A DNA stretch of 64,000 nt from Steinernema hermaphroditum (taxonomy: Eukaryota; Nematoda; Chromadorea; Rhabditida; Steinernematidae): the NCBI GenBank assembly GCA_030435675.1, contig CM059623.1, forward strand, positions 3,312,012 through 3,376,011. The letters run 5' to 3'. Under the pieces are notes generated by a model, which did no database searches, was not told the DNA's origin, and saw only the letters and a list, made by a program, of their open reading frames with translations. Shown here one piece after another: positions 32,207 through 45,669 of the stretch. A program made the position numbers and the translations under genes. Each line of letters opens with the position of its first letter. The stretch's first letter is position 1.

Positions 32207-33526
32207 TCACGTCGACGCTTCGTCATCAGCCTGCTGCTGTAGCTTCGCGTCAGGAGGGAAGTATCTGTCAAGATGGCTTCTAGCGCTCTCGAAGAACTTT
32301 CTCTCGGTTTCGAAGAGCCGACCGTGTTGCTCATCGTTCAGGTCAGCAGCTCGCAGTTTGTGGCAAAGCTGAAGGTAAATTTAGATTTGAAACAGATTTG
32401 CAATAGTTTACCTTTAGATGCTCACGAAGCCCAGAGGTAGTTCTACAAGCCTTAACGCAACCCGCGATAGGACAAGGGCATAAAATATTCTCGTGCGTTC
32501 CTATATGCCTGAGCCGATCATATTCCTGATATTCTACGAGCTGCTTTTGACACACCTGACACTAAACATTAACGATGCTAGAACTTTACCACACAAATTA
32601 ATTAGACAGACCTTCCACAATGTTTCCAAACGTCTGTCGAATCTTGAAGACCGAGAAGGAAAATATTTGTGTAACGAGGACTGCAATCTCTCGCAGGATG
32701 TTCGTTCTTCTTCGATGAGTCGATCGTGTTGTTCATGATTCAGATCTCCTGCCGACAATTTGTGTCTCTTCTGAAAGCAGATCTTCGAATTATTTGAAGA
32801 AATCCAATATGCGTACTCTCAGATGTGCACGAAGCAGATGACCCCATTTGCACTTGGTACGGCAACCTTCAATAAAACAGCTAATTGGATGTGTGCCACC
32901 TTCGTGAATTCCGACGTGTCTTAGCAAACCGTTTCTGCGGTATCCCTTCAGAATTTCTTTGCAAGATCGACACTAAAATACGATGACTACCTCATGACTA
33001 CGCTGTTGCCCTACCTGCCAAAGGCCGTGTTGAAAATTTACTGTGGGAGTTGTTGTCTCCGCTGACTGTCCACGTTGAGTATCTTCATCGTCAGATTCGA
33101 TCGTGATCATCTCTGCTGAATCATCCTCTATGCCCATAATGTCATTCTCTTCAGCAATCCGTTCCAATCTTTCTTCTTCATCGTCCTCACTAGAATAAGG
33201 ATACTCATTTGAATGTCCAAGAATATAGCCAGCAATGGTAAGTAAGGGAAAGACGGGCGCTAAACATACGTTTCATAGATTTCCTGGTTGAGTTGTGCAC
33301 CTGCAAGGGTAGTGACCGTCTCGTTGATCTCTTCAAGGACGTCCAATGCACGTTGGTGGACTTCTTCTGCTTCATCCTTCAGTTGATCCAGCAGATGACG
33401 ACGATAGCGCTCGGCCGAATGCCGCGTGATCTTTGGCACTTTTCGACCTTCCATTGTCCCTCGAGTCGCAACTTCCGCCAGCAGCTCCAGTTCCTCAAGC
33501 GTGTAAAAGTCGGCTTCTTTCCCCAT
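32207..33526 (-). CDS. Finger-module family copy 5, intact six-exon form
   Basis: Exons 33526-33270, 33189-33015, 32972-32817, 32770-32612, 32561-32412 and 32368-32207 close in frame (1,059 nt, 352 aa). This is the reference structure for copies 1 and 2. Residues 1-86 form the YTLEELELLAEVATRG domain; then comes an acidic exon ending in a GLWQ motif. Finger 1 has CRSCKEIL, HVGIH and CFIEGC; helix 1 has HKLSAGDLNHEQHDRL and LHKYFPSRS; finger 2 has CQVCQKQL, HIGTH and CPCPIAGC; helix 2 has HKLRAADLNDEQHGRL and LDRYFPPDA. The ATG follows a CCAG acceptor, as in copies 1 and 2, and the upstream 250 bp also match copy 1. It stands 23 kb from the cluster on the opposite strand, so it is a dispersed copy. 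Function unknown; binding of DNA, RNA or protein by the fingers is inference. Confidence 0.78.
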
Positions 33527-33807
33527 AGTCTGGAAATAATAAGTATTAGCAAGGGAACGATCCACGAAAACGATATTTCAAACACGTAAAAGGATCGAGC
33601 AATGAACCAACAAGGCGCCTCTCTCCGGCATGACCAGTCTCCCAGCGGGAAGCGTCGCAACTGACCTGCTGCAAAACGCTATAGCTGCTGCAAACAGTAG
33701 TCGACTGTGAGTGTGACGAATGCTCCTCTGTCACGCACTCGCACTTCACTTTGTCGTACGGCTCGCCTTAAACAACTAACTACGTATTCTGCTTCCTCAC
33801 AATCAGA

Positions 33808-33930
33808 GATCGGAACGAGTCCGGACTCGGACTCGATGGACTCGGACTCGATGGCGCCGATAACATCGAGTCCGGACTCGGGACTGGAGTCCAAATCGAA
33901 TCCGGACTCGAGCCCGAATCGAGTCCTGCC
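33808..33930. repeat. GAGTCCGGACTC repeat cluster 1
   Basis: Many close copies of ACTCGGACTCGATGG and GAGTCCGGACTCG, starting with CAGAGATCGGAACGAG. It lies in the upstream flank of family copy 5. A related cluster is at 60,140-60,345. Confidence 0.75.
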
Positions 33931-34075
33931 GGACGGCCGTGAATTGAATTGAATGAAGAAATAAAGCACCGCAGCGAAGCCGAAAACATGGTCCTGCCGC
34001 GATCACCCTGGCGCAACACGTCATTTCTTTCGTTTTGTTTTTACCGGCGCGTGCTTACTCATGTTCGTCGCTTGG

Positions 34076-34928
34076 TATACTCAGATTAAAAAATCTCTTG
34101 GTAAAACGGCGAGTACTCCCGCCACGACTTATAAAGGTCGTATGTTCGTGCAGCGTCGAAATTTCAATGGGATTCTCGAGTTTCTGGATGAATCGCTTGT
34201 TTTCTTTGTGTACGAAGTGTGATTTCCAAAAAACTCAACATTATGTTGTAGATCTATCTCTGGCGGATCGTTTGCGCCATCATTGAGCGCCAGAGGTGGA
34301 ATTTCCACGGAGGAGATAGCTTTTTTATCTCACTGACTTGTGTTTTTTCCTAGTTTCTCGCCTTCTACACTGCGCGTCTTGTTTAAGCTGGCACAACAGA
34401 TCGCGCCGCCCATCCTTGTCATCACAGAATCCATTTAGACCGATATGAAAGCGATTTGAATAAGAACAATGAAATCGAATAAAAACCGGACATTCGCGGT
34501 ACGGGACCTCAGCGTGTAAATGCGATTTTCTGAGTGCATTGATCGATCAGCGCTGAATAGCTTTCATATCGGTCCAAATGGATTCTGTGATGACAAGGAC
34601 GGGCGGCGCGATCTGTTGTGCCAGTTTGAACAAGACGCGCAGTGTAGAAGGCGAGAAACTAGGGAAAAATACAAGTCGGGGAGATAAAAAAGCTATCTCC
34701 TCCGTGGAAATTCCACCTCTGGCGCTCAATGATAGCGCAAACGATCCGCCAGAGATAGATCTACAACATAATGTTGAGTTTTTTTGGAAATCACACTTCG
34801 TACACAAAGAAAACAAGCGATTCATCCAGAAACTCAAGAATCCCATTGAAATTTCGGCGCTGCTCGAACATATGATCTTTATATGGCGCGGCAGGAACCT
34901 CGGAAGAGATTTTTTAATCTGAGTGTAT
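34076..34928. mobile_element. Long inverted-repeat element left of Helitron A
   Basis: Two arms of about 380 bp (34,076-34,455 and 34,555-34,928) are nearly perfect inverted copies around a ~100-bp loop; the ends are TATACTCAGATTAAAAAATC and its reverse complement. Open frames inside exist on both strands because of the inverted arms and have no recognised domain. Its right end is only 16 bp from the 3' end of Helitron A. Confidence 0.8.
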
Positions 34929-35425
34929 ATATTGTATTCGTCAACTAGGAACCAACCCACCAACGGAATGGGAGAGGTTTAGGAGAGGTTCGCAGGATGA
35001 ACAGATTGGAATCTTATTGAATCAGTGGAAAATAAAAAAAATTCAACAGAATAAATTTCTATATTGGATTGGAGCTTGAAAGATTTGAGACAGGGTAACA
35101 ATGGGTGCTGGTGTTCACTTTTAAAGTGGAATTAGCACTTCTTAGCTTTAGAAAAGAAATTATAAAATATTGTAATTAGGCTGTTAGGCAAAATACTTGC
35201 TGTAAGAATCGAAATTCGAAGATGTAATCAGATGACAGTAGATGGCAGCTGCAATATCGAAAAAATCGAGTTGTAGTGTACATAATCACAATATAAGATA
35301 TATGAGGTAACATGCGAAAACCATTGCAAGACCGTTACTCTCACATCTGACAAATAAATATGTATTGTGTTACAAACAAAGCAACATGCAACAAAGAACC
35401 ATAGAAGGCATTATTTTCAGTAAGT

Positions 35426-38400
35426 TCATTGTAAGATTTCATCATAGACCACATTGTGAACCACATTTCTCTTGCTTTGCACGTAGATGTTATAGTGGAA
35501 CATGGAGACGTCTAACTGTCTGTGGGCGCGACTGAGTGCAACATACAATTGACCGTGCGCGAAGCAGGGCGTGTCGAGTACAACGCCGACTTTCTCCAAA
35601 GACTGACCCTGCGACTTGTTGATCGTAAGGGAGTAACTCAAACGAACAGGGAACTGATGCCGAACAAACACGAAGTCTTTGTCAGGACGTTCGGTGCTGG
35701 TGAGCGGCATTCGGTGAATGCAGACCGAATCAGGCGTACGGTCGTTCCTGGTTATTGGCTCACAGAATAGAACCTAAGGAAGGTCTGTTAAAATAGTATT
35801 CAGTTCGAACAGCATACATTGTTCGTGATATTTGTAACTCTTAGGCGGGTTCCGTTGCAAAGTCCGAGTGTTACGTTCAAGTTTCTGAGAAGCATAACTT
35901 CGCATCCAATCTTTAAATTGAGCTGATGAGGCGGCAGTCCAGAAGGAGTCTGATTATGATAGGTTTCTGGGTCAATCGATGCAAACGATCGTTCTTGGTA
36001 AGCCGAGTCAACAGATAGAAAAGTGTGAACTTGTCCGGGAAGCTTGTCAAGAACCTTTTCCGATAAGCGTAAACTGGTTTGGTTGGTAACTGTCAATACT
36101 GATCTATTTGTCCACTCAGTATCAGTCGGGAAAACGAAGTCGATGACCTGATTTTACGTTAATGTTTTAACAATCTCTACCGCTATGTGAATACCTTGTC
36201 CTCATTCAAATTCATGATGTCACCTGGAAGGACTACTTGATCTTCTTCATCGCGAGTACTTCCAAAGCCGACATCGAGTAGTGTAGCAGCAAACTGAGGG
36301 TCCGTTTGGGCTCGAATGTTTGTTTTGAGTTCGAACTTGTGAAAACAGGGCCACATGTCGGTTTTCTTCAACGTGTAGTCAATGACACCACATCCGACAG
36401 CCTTAATAATTTTAGTAAAGGTTCGATGTTAAGGCTTCTCTTTGATTTACCTCAGGAACAATAGGCAATGTTTGCTTCCAATCACCCCCAGCGATTATCA
36501 TGACTCCTCCAAACAGCTCGTCTTCTGTTTCTGGGTGTAGTGCTTGAAGGAGACGGCTAACCGATGCATAGATGCGTCTGTCACTCATTGTAGCTTCATC
36601 CCACAGTATAACCTTTATATTCTTAAGATCGTCGGCTAAATTTGTAAAAGAAAGTAGGTATTTTTTGTTGCATATGGTACCTCTTGCACTTTCGAGGGGA
36701 ATGTTACTTTCCATGTTTTCTTCCAGTTGAATCGGCATACCGAAAGCGCGATGCGCAGTCGATCCATTTGGCAAAAGTCTTGCAGCCGATCCTGTATGGG
36801 CAACACAACACACTTTGTACCCTTTTGCACGTAGATTGTAATAGAGAGTGTTGTAGAGAAAGGTTTTTCCGCATCCTCCAGAACCGTCGAGAAAGAAAAG
36901 CCTTTTTCCGCTGTCATTTTCTCGATGTGCCATAATGTCCGTGTAAATAGCTTTTTGTTCGTCGTTGAGTTGCTAAAATAAGGTTTAAGAAAGCTCTTTC
37001 AAAAGCTCAAAAAATGAATACCGAAAGCAAGTCAGCTGCCTTCTCTTGAACTTCCGTTGGGGTAAGGAAAAGATCTGAGTAGTCGTCATCGAGTTCCCGA
37101 CGGTCTCCCAGGTGTTGTTCATGAATGTCTGTCAAAGCCTCTTTTATAAAATGTGACTTATGATATGTACCTGGCAGATCGAAGTCACTCAATTCTTTGC
37201 CGTGATGACGAAGTATGGAGCGGATATGGAAAAGAGCTCGAGCTTCTTTCCTCTGAGTTGTTCCAAATCTGTCATACATCAACTCTTTGTAGTCTTCCCA
37301 TAATTGTCGTGGATTGGCAGGTACTGAGAAGATAAGAATGGATGCAAAGAGGCGGCGGATGTTTACAGGGAGCTCCATGGTGCCAGCCTCCTCTATGGCG
37401 TTTCTCCACTCTACCTCATCAGTCATCAGCCCTTGCATCTAAATTGGAGCAATAGGTTCATTCAAAAAATGTTATCTAACTCTTGCGGCATCTACAAATG
37501 TTTCATAGACGATTCCGTTGTGTGTTCGCGGTTCCTCGAAGCTTTTAACGAACTTCTTATTCATAGCAAGGAGTCTAATCGCGAACATTTCTTTGAAGCG
37601 CGGGTGAACATCTGAATGTGATGCTAAGGACTAAATAACTAACTGGACCATACTCTTTACGCGGGTGACGATTGTGTCCTCATTTTCGTGCAGTTTTTTA
37701 ATCCACCGTTTGTCTTTGTAACGGAAAAATCGGAACATCTCGTTGAAAGTGAGACGTTCAAGAAGGGTTTTGACATCATTGTTCGGAGGATGGCGGTTAA
37801 TTTTGAACCACGCTTTCAGCATAGATGGAATCTGGTCCTCTCCTCCTTGCTGAATGCGTTGGAACACTTCTTCCTCACGTTCTGTAAAGCTTGGATAAGC
37901 CGGAACTAAACCTCATTTTACCTCTTTCAACTCTAAGGGGTTCTCGATCAGGCATGTGAACGTAGCCGGTACAGACTGTGTGGCTGGCTACATGCATATC
38001 ATAGGAAGAGACCTCCCACGCTGCCTCGCAACTTGTCAGAGCGCGCATGTCTTCTATGAGGTGAACCTCGTTATAGACCAAAATAGGCCTTTGGTTGTCG
38101 TCGTGCCTATAGAGTAATTGAAAAGAAGTGCGTTTTTTGACGATAGCTTACGTTCTCCCAATTGTTTGACCAAGAAGCTTAGCAGCATCGCGGTTACGTT
38201 TCTGTTAAAAAATGATGTAATCTTTCAAAATTGTTTCTTTTCAAACCTCAAGGACTCCTTCGGGCAATGTTATACCTTTCGGGTACAAAATGTGTTCTGT
38301 AGAAGCCATTGTTCCCACACTTCCATGAGGGGTCCCGTTGTCAAGTGCTGATCTCTCCATCGTCTCGATGAGAGCCCTGTTGAACCCTATAAATTTCAAA

Positions 38401-41400
38401 TTCAGCTTATTTCGTAAAGCTTTGTAAAAAAACCTTTGTACAAGTACTTGTACAAATACTTGAGAACATGAAAGTTTGAGATGATCTCGACATTTATATG
38501 CGCCTCGTAACGTTTAAGTAAATGCTTGTTGTAGGCGACAACATAAGCATTTGTTGCCTCGTGATTCAAACTAAATGATGTGGTGCACGTAATATAAACC
38601 GCTTCAAATACCTGCTGCATTCTCCGTTATTGGGACGTTTGAGAACAGCGTAATCGTCTTCAATAAATCGTGAGAAATTTGTAAAGTCCTTAGGGAATCG
38701 CTTTCGGCAGGTCCTCCAATTAGGGCGAATGTTTTTGGTGCAGTAAGTGTCTCTGCCCCGGCATGGTTTGTGAATCATAAACTCTTCGACTAAATCTCTG
38801 AGTTTCTTTTGTCTAAATGCGTACATTCTTTTGGTGAAAGCAAAAACCTTTTACTTTTCGTAGTCAGAGTGGCTTGGATCGAATAGGATCGGCAACTGAG
38901 CCTGACAAATTCTATCGATGTCGTCTGGAGAGCGAGGTTTATCGTTGTCAGCCAAACTGATAACCATATGGGCATGTGGCAGACCTCGCTGTTGAAATTC
39001 GATGGAGTATACATACCACTTTACATCACCAAAAAGGCCTGAATTGATTTGATGAACTTTTGTTGCTTCGAATGTAGTTTTACCATGTGTGAACAATCGA
39101 CGGCGGTTTTCGGCTCGTCGTCTTGCTCGCTGAGTTTTGCTCTCCGCTGGTCGGGTGCCACAAACAAACTTAATGAAGTCGTTCAACTTTTTCTTGAAGA
39201 CTTCGGCGACAAGAAAAGGATGATCGGCAAATGAGTCACCTGTTGGAATGTTATCCTAAATAAATCGGTAGAGAGGATTCATTGAAGTCGGTTATACCGT
39301 AATCTCTTTCCACTTAGGCGATGCCGTGAAAGTGATAAACAGATCGGGGTGACCGAGTTTGTTGGAGAGTGTAACGGCGTTCTCAAATTGATTTCGCATG
39401 TAGCGTGGGGAGCCGGGTACATGTTGAGGAACTGGAGTAAGTGCACCTACTCTTCGTCCATGTTGTGAAGCTACATCGTTCATGAAACGCAGGAATGCTT
39501 GTCTTAAAAGGGGGAACGTTTAACTTATAGATAGGAACCAAGATTAACCTGTTTGTGAGTGTCGTTTCTCTGAAGTGTTCCTCAATATGTTCGCCTCTTT
39601 GCTGCAAAACGCGCATGTAGTGGTCAATCAAGTAAAGTTGGGCCAGTTTTCGGGTATAAGTGAATCGAGATTTCATGCCTCTGCGAGTTTGGTATCGGAA
39701 GAGAATCCACTCTCTTCGCGATGTGCACGTCTAAATGTAGGAATTTGCGGTCTGAATTTGAAGCAAAAATTACTCGAGGTCGTCGGGTGCGGTGGGTCCG
39801 AGGTGATGTAGACGTAGAAGGTTCGTCAGTCATGAGCATGTAGTCGTCACGCGTATCGTAGAAGGTGTCAGTTTCAATTGAATCGATATCCTGTGACTGA
39901 CTCTGAGTATTTATATCTGCGGCCACTTCTTCTTCTTCTTCTTGATCTCCCAGCTCCCTTTCAAAAACTTCGTGCGATTCATGGGCAGCATCTTCGGAAT
40001 CACTATCACTCATCTGATCATCGAGCAACCTGTTTTCTGAGTCTTCCTGAGGAAGAAAACGGCGATGAGGATAGAATTCCCCTCCGCGTTCTACAAAAGT
40101 GACTTCTTCGTGGATATCCCCATCGCCGACTGCATGAAAACGGTATCTCTAAAGTAGGGTGTTCGATGGATTTTTTTAGAAAATAGTGCTAACTTCGTCG
40201 ATTTCATCGTGACTTTCTTCATCACTCTCATCGGTGTCATCCTCCGAATCGCTCACAGTAACATATTCCGGTTCTTCATCAGAGCTCAAATCAATGTCTA
40301 TTGGAACATTTTGTTCGAGTTCCTCAATTTCAGCTGCTTGGGCAAGAAGTCCTTCCCTCAGTGATGGTCTATTATACTCCTCTAATGACCACTCAATTTC
40401 GTATCGGTTCTGTGGGTCAGGGTCGTTTTGAAAGTCGAGCATTCTATCGACGAAAGATCGCTTTTCGGTCATATGAGGAATGTCTAAAGATTCCTTTGTA
40501 ATTATTGGACAGCTCGTTTTATAAACGTGCCTGTTCGCCAAGAATCTTCGCCGAAAACATGCAACAGAGGGTAACATATGGCATCAATCATTGGCATGTA
40601 TGGGTAGATCGGGAAAGGAATGCGATCGTTAAGTTTAGGGTAGATAATCAGACCCTTCTGTGGCACATGCTGCTCGGCGGTGCAAGTGAAATAAACGGCC
40701 ACCATACTTCCGCATGTTGGAGCATCATATACTCCAACGTGACTCGTTAACTCAGCTGGATTAACGCCGCGCGCATCACAAATCTTCAGTCGTAGATCTC
40801 CAATCTAAACGACATCACCTCATTTAAATTCGACCCTAATCAAAGATACCGGTCGTCCTGCGCTTTCTCTTTCAAGAAGAAGTTCATTCATATGCTTATA
40901 CTGTTCAGTGTATGGATTGCACTGAGCAATCAAGGCCCCCAAATCGTGCAAAATCTATATTCACACATTATGAATTCATTAGTGAATTTTATTGCTTACA
41001 TCTCTATTAACATTTCGCGCTGTAGGCTGATTCATTCGGTGCTCTGTAGCGGCATCGACGTCATATACGTAAACATTCCCAAATTTCGGATTCCGGGGGT
41101 TTTTTGGACGAATGCATGATGCGAAATGATGCACAGAACCTCGTACCTGAGCATTTTTTATAAAGAAAGTTTTAAGTCGGTTCTTTTTACCTTAACGCTC
41201 TGAACACCATGTGGTTCTGGACGAATTCGATCGTATTGAAAGGAACCCATCGAAAGAAGTGAGTTATACGAAAGGATGTTGTTCAAAAACGTAGATCTGC
41301 CTGGCTTCCGGAATTCATAGTAGAAGGAATGTAATGGCTCAGGGATCTTTCTAAGCGGTGGAAGAAACACTTTTCCGTTGCTGCAACAGGTGTGAAAACC

Positions 41401-41997
41401 GGGGAAATGGAGTGCACCACAATAAAAACATTCGTTGTTTCTATCGCCAAGATACAGTAGTTCGTCGTCTTGGTAAGTCCCTTGTTCATGGATGTCTGCA
41501 AAAAGAATTCCTTTTTTGGGTCACTAAATGATAGTACTAACGGAATCGGCGTACTGCCTGGTGGGATAAGCGGTCCGTTTCCCGCGTTTCGTGAAGATGT
41601 GCAAGGCCACTTTGTGTAGATTGCTGCTCTCGGCGAGAAATGCGATGTTGTTCAGTATCACGTTGTTGAGAGGAACCTTTATGAGAAATGTTAAGTAAGG
41701 AAAATAGGTGTTTTTGGGTACCAGCCTGTTCATGGGATGCACGCTGGCGGGCCAGTTGCTTTCGATTACGAGCAAGCTCTCTACGCTGGGCGGCTTCTTC
41801 AGGTGTCTCTGAAGTTGTGCTCTTTCGTGAAAACGCCGCTAATAAGTTAATATGCTACCCCTTGCTCTAATTCGTTGACGATACTCGCGTTGGCGTTCCG
41901 CACTTGACCTGGGAGTTCCACGTCCGGCAGGCCGTCCGCGTCGTCGAGGTGGACTTGCACTGGTGGCGTCGTCGTCACTGGGATTATTATCCCTCAT
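35426..41997 (-). CDS. Helitron A Rep-helicase (HUH nuclease plus PIF1-like)
   Basis: A multi-exon gene split by short introns, starting [19 protein letters not shown]. The order is Arg-rich N-terminus with an ETPEEA-type motif, a CxxC zinc region (about 41,400), the conserved [20 protein letters not shown] segment, a long acidic linker (39,650-40,570), the Rep domain with the HUH motif in [16 protein letters not shown] (about 38,970), a YLYKYLYKG motif at about 38,430-38,450 with the expected tyrosines, and a PIF1-like helicase with Walker [10 protein letters not shown] (about 36,880), Walker B ILWDEATM and a final [12 protein letters not shown] plus LYVALSRAH block. Such proteins nick, unwind and transfer one strand during rolling-circle transposition. 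I saw no clear inactivating break. Exon ends were not all fixed; the span is from the first ATG to the last stop. Confidence 0.85.
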
Positions 41998-42229
41998 AGC
42001 GGATAAGTGTTAACTGATAACTACAAATATTAAATCCATTTGAGATAAAACGTTTAAATATACAATATCATGAACAGTCATAAACAGATAATCATAAACA
42101 GATAAACAGATATGGAAAGCGTTATAAAATAACGACCGCTAATCAAGAATTTGTCATAAATTCGAAAAAGATTTTAATAAACATATATACAAAGGACAGA
42201 ATTGAGTATAGGGAATACAGAGGATGGGG

Positions 42230-43220
42230 ATGAGTGGCGAAATTTCTGTTCCTTTTTAGAAGCTCCTGTAATGATTTATTTTACAGCGGTTCCAAGGTCG
42301 ATGACACTACCGTAGTATGGTGAAGAGCCTCCAGGACAGTTTCTTTTTTGAGTGCTTATAAAAACGTCTAAAATCATCCCACTGTAGAGTGTGCTTGAAC
42401 AGATTCAGCCTACCGTAATACGGAAATAAACCTCTTAAGACGATTTTTAGTCCTTTTCGAGTTCTCTGAAGGGATTCAGTTTAAACTGCGTCTGAACTGG
42501 ATGAGCTTACCGTAACCCATCGAAGAATATCCAAGAAGGTTTTCTTCTTCAATCCCTTTAAGAGATCTCTAAAATGATTTTTTAAGAGCGTATCTCAGGA
42601 AGTTCAACCTACTGTAGTTCCGAGAAGAGCCACCACACAGTGTTCTTCTTCGAGGCTTTTTAGAGGTTCCTGAAATGATTCATTGTATTACGTCTCTGAA
42701 AAAGTTCGGCCTGCTGCAGCTTACTATCTTTTTTACCGTTTCAGAGGCCTCTAAATGATCTATAGTAGTGTCTATCTAAAGAGATTAGGCCTGCCGTAGT
42801 ACGGAGGTAATCCTCTGAAAGACTTTTTTCAGCCTTTTTTGAAGCTTTCGAGCTAAAAAATCTCTATAAAGTTGTGTAATCAGTAGGATCAGCCTACCGT
42901 ATCACTGCTCCAAGCCTCTACGGGTAATTAGTTGAGGCCTTCAGAAGATCTTCTATTTAAAGCCGTTTGATAGGCTTCTAAAATTCTTCGCTTAGAATGT
43001 GTATGCAGAGGTTCAGCTTACTGTAGATTGTCGAATACCTTCCAAAAGATCTTTTTTAGGCCTTTTTCTTTTTTGAGCCTCTTTCAGGCATCTGAAATGT
43101 CAATATTATGGAATTCTCCAGAAATGTTCAGTTTACCTTGCTTTGGCAGACGCTGTCCGAGCTGCCGGGACCTCCAATTTCCAGTCTTTGGTGATTTCAT
43201 CTGCAATAAAGCATTGTAGA
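42230..43220. repeat. Degenerate ~95-bp repeat array in Helitron A
   Basis: About ten diverged units, each with GTTCAGCCTACCGTAATACG-like sequence followed by a CTCT(G/T)AAG block and CTTTTT(G)AGG(C)CT. The same kind of array occurs at 56,560-57,200 in Helitron B. Confidence 0.6.
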
Positions 43221-43850
43221 CGACAGGACCTAATATACAAGTGTTACCTCACGTAAGACGGAGGTCTCCGTAGTGCGAAGAGTCGAATCCGGCGAGACTT
43301 CTTTCTTCTTTCTTCAGAAATAATAAAAGAAAGTCTTCACGGTAGTCAACCGCTGCGGAAACCGCAAGATCACCCGTACCACAGGCAGAGCGTCGTTATG
43401 ACGCGGCCAAGTGGAGTTCGGATCCCGCGTGCCGCAAACACCACGACGTTAGCATTCGGCAGAGCCCGAAGGCGGCCGCACTAACGAAGGGCGAACGACT
43501 AAGAAACAGCAATGGGGAAATTGAACCGGAAGTCTGGAGGTCAATCGAAAGCGACTGTTCCGCCGCTGCGGCGTGATGCGGCACAGACGAACAGAGAAGT
43601 GCGTGATGCAATGTGCGCAGAGAAAACTCTTGAACTGTGGGTTTTTCTTGTGCAATTGACTGCAGCTACTAAATGTACATAAAAAAGGGTCCACAGAAAA
43701 GGTACCTTCTTCAGGTCTCGGCACGAAAAACCTGAAAATTGACGTTTTCCTCTAAATCCTCTAAATTTTAGCATGCTTTTAGCGTGCGGTGCAGGGGTTT
43801 CACTGCAACCTACGATTTTTCGATCACAGGTGCAAAAAGCCTGCATGATC
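43130..43850. repeat. Block shared with Helitron B (left copy)
   Basis: This stretch aligns along its length with about 57,185-57,840, for example TAGTCAACCGCTGC, GAGTCGAATCCGGCGAG and GACTGTTCCGCCGC. Indels break any common reading frame, so I regard it as non-coding 5' structure of the Helitron. Confidence 0.65.
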
Positions 43851-44039
43851 GAAAATCATTTTCTTATTCTTATCGCACGCAGTTGCCAAGCCTGAAAAGA
43901 GGTCGAAAACAAAAGAAACCATTTAATGGTTGCGAACAATACTTCACATTTCCTTAATTGGCGAAGAAGATATCTATACATATAATTATACAGGAGCTCC
44001 TTAGAGCATTTTTGGAGGGTTGGACATTTTTGGAGGGTT

Positions 44040-44345
44040 GGACGAACCAATGGCATTTTCGAATTTGAACCTGTTTTCAACTTTGAACAGTTGACCGAAC
44101 ATATGACATTTCCTAATTTGAATCTGTTTTCACTTTAACCTCGTGGACGAACGTATGACATTTCCAGTTTTGAACTTTTTTCAATTTTTAACACTTGACC
44201 GAACCTATGACATTTCCAAATTTGGACCTGTTTTCAATTTTTAACACTTGACCGAACATATTACTTTTCCAAATTGTAACCTGATTTCAATTTTTAACAC
44301 TTGACCGAACATATGACATTTCCTAAATTTTTAGGTCCTGGCACG
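44040..44345. repeat. ~53-bp minisatellite in Helitron A
   Basis: About five units with GACATTTCCAAATTTGAACC, TGTTTTCAATTTTTAAC and CGAACATAT. A longer array of the same unit is at 58,110-58,500 in Helitron B. Confidence 0.75.
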
Positions 44346-44951
44346 AAAAGTTTGAGGGTTTATTTTGGCACATTTGGAGAAGTTTGGGGCACTTTTAGGA
44401 AAAGGGACGAACCTATGACATTTCCAGGTTTGAACCTGTTTTTAAAAAATTTTGGGCCCAGACCTAAACATGATGGAGCAGAGAGATATGACAGTGTTTT
44501 GGGCGAAAATGGACAAAGGAACAAAAGTGAGGTTAGTGGAACCTGTTTTCTTAGGATCGTGGCAGGAGCCAGAGGTGGGAGTATTTTTCCAGACATACAT
44601 TACTGATGAGAAACATGATGGTGAAAGTGGTTTGGCACCAAGTGGGCACAGCTCTGAGAACGGAGCGTAACGGGACGGACGGACAAAAGTCCCAAAAGTG
44701 AATTCTATACTTGATGGGGGCGACTAGGAACCAACGAACCAACGGAACAGGAGAGGTTTAGGAGAGGTTTGGAGGATGAAAAGATTGGAATTTTATTGAA
44801 TCAATTGAAAATAAAAGAATTTTTAGATGGAAAAGTGGAAATATCTCTTTTTTATAAGGAAGTCCTTAACCTTTACGTTGCTGCTTAAAGGAACAACTTT
44901 TTATTAAACTTTGGAAGAATTGAGGCAGAATAGCTTTTTTGTCGTTGTGAT

Positions 44952-45326
44952 TAGAGTTGGCATCGGGTCGAACCCGAAAATTCGCATTTTTTGCAATACG
45001 GACCAATTTTGTAGTCCAAACGAGAAACTTTCAAGTGCGCTGGCTTCGCCCCAACGTCGCGGCCCAGCATAATCAAAAAAGTTTGACCGAACAACAAAAC
45101 AAGGTCCAATTAGGGGTGAAACCCGAAAAACCCGAACCCGAACCCGAAAATCTGAACCCGAAAATTTTTGAATGGATTTTTTCGTTCTTCGGTCAAATTT
45201 TTTGACTATTCTGGGCCGCGACGTTGGGGCGAAGCCAGCGCACTTGGAAGTTTCTCGATTGGACTTCAAAATTGGTCCGTACTGCAAAAAATGAGGATTT
45301 TCGGGTTCGACCCGATGCCAACTCTA
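44952..45326. mobile_element. hAT-like miniature element nested in Helitron B
   Basis: The ends TAGAGTTGGCATCGGGTCG and its reverse complement are flanked by the perfect 8-bp duplication GTTGTGAT (44,944-44,951 and 45,327-45,334). The arms of about 150 bp are inverted copies. The centre (about 45,110-45,160) contains a run of CCCGAA repeats. No coding capacity. The insertion lies between the 3' end and the helicase stop codon of Helitron B. Confidence 0.85.
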
Positions 45327-45669
45327 GTTGTGATATATAAGAATGAGGATTAGAAAGTATTTCCCTGGAAAGGATGATTTGTTAGATAGATTGGAAAATG
45401 TGTTTTCACCTGTGAAAAGTCCATAATGGATGCTGCTATTTACCTTTGAAAATGACATATGTCTACGGCTGGGAGCTCTCAACAATGTTTCCTATATAAC
45501 ATACGGTATGTTTTGCAGCAAAGCACATTTTCTACCAAACCCAAATCAGGTAAATATTGGATCACAACAGTACTCATTTGTAAAACCATAACTCGGTATA
45601 CTAACAAATATTGTATTGGCAATCAAAAAAATAACAAGTATGCAACAAGTTTTGTAAGCACCAGACAAA

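Larger units (their letters stand above)
34945..44723 (-). mobile_element. Helitron A
   Basis: Read on the minus strand, the element would start with TCGCCCCCATCAAG at 44,723 and end with CTAG at 34,945, followed by T as expected for a Helitron 3' terminus. The last ~100 bp (GAACCAAC, GGAGAGGTTTAGGAGAGG) are shared with Helitron B. It contains one Rep-helicase gene (35,426-41,997). On the 5' side (42,000-44,700) it carries degenerate ~95-bp repeats, a block shared with B, and a ~53-bp minisatellite. I did not see the usual hairpin just before the CTAG end, so the exact boundary is an inference from the comparison with B. Confidence 0.65.

Noticed and set aside
34578..34922. 114-codon plus-strand frame with a matching frame on the other arm
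   Set aside because: It lies wholly in an inverted-repeat arm, so frames appear in mirrored pairs; no domain is seen.
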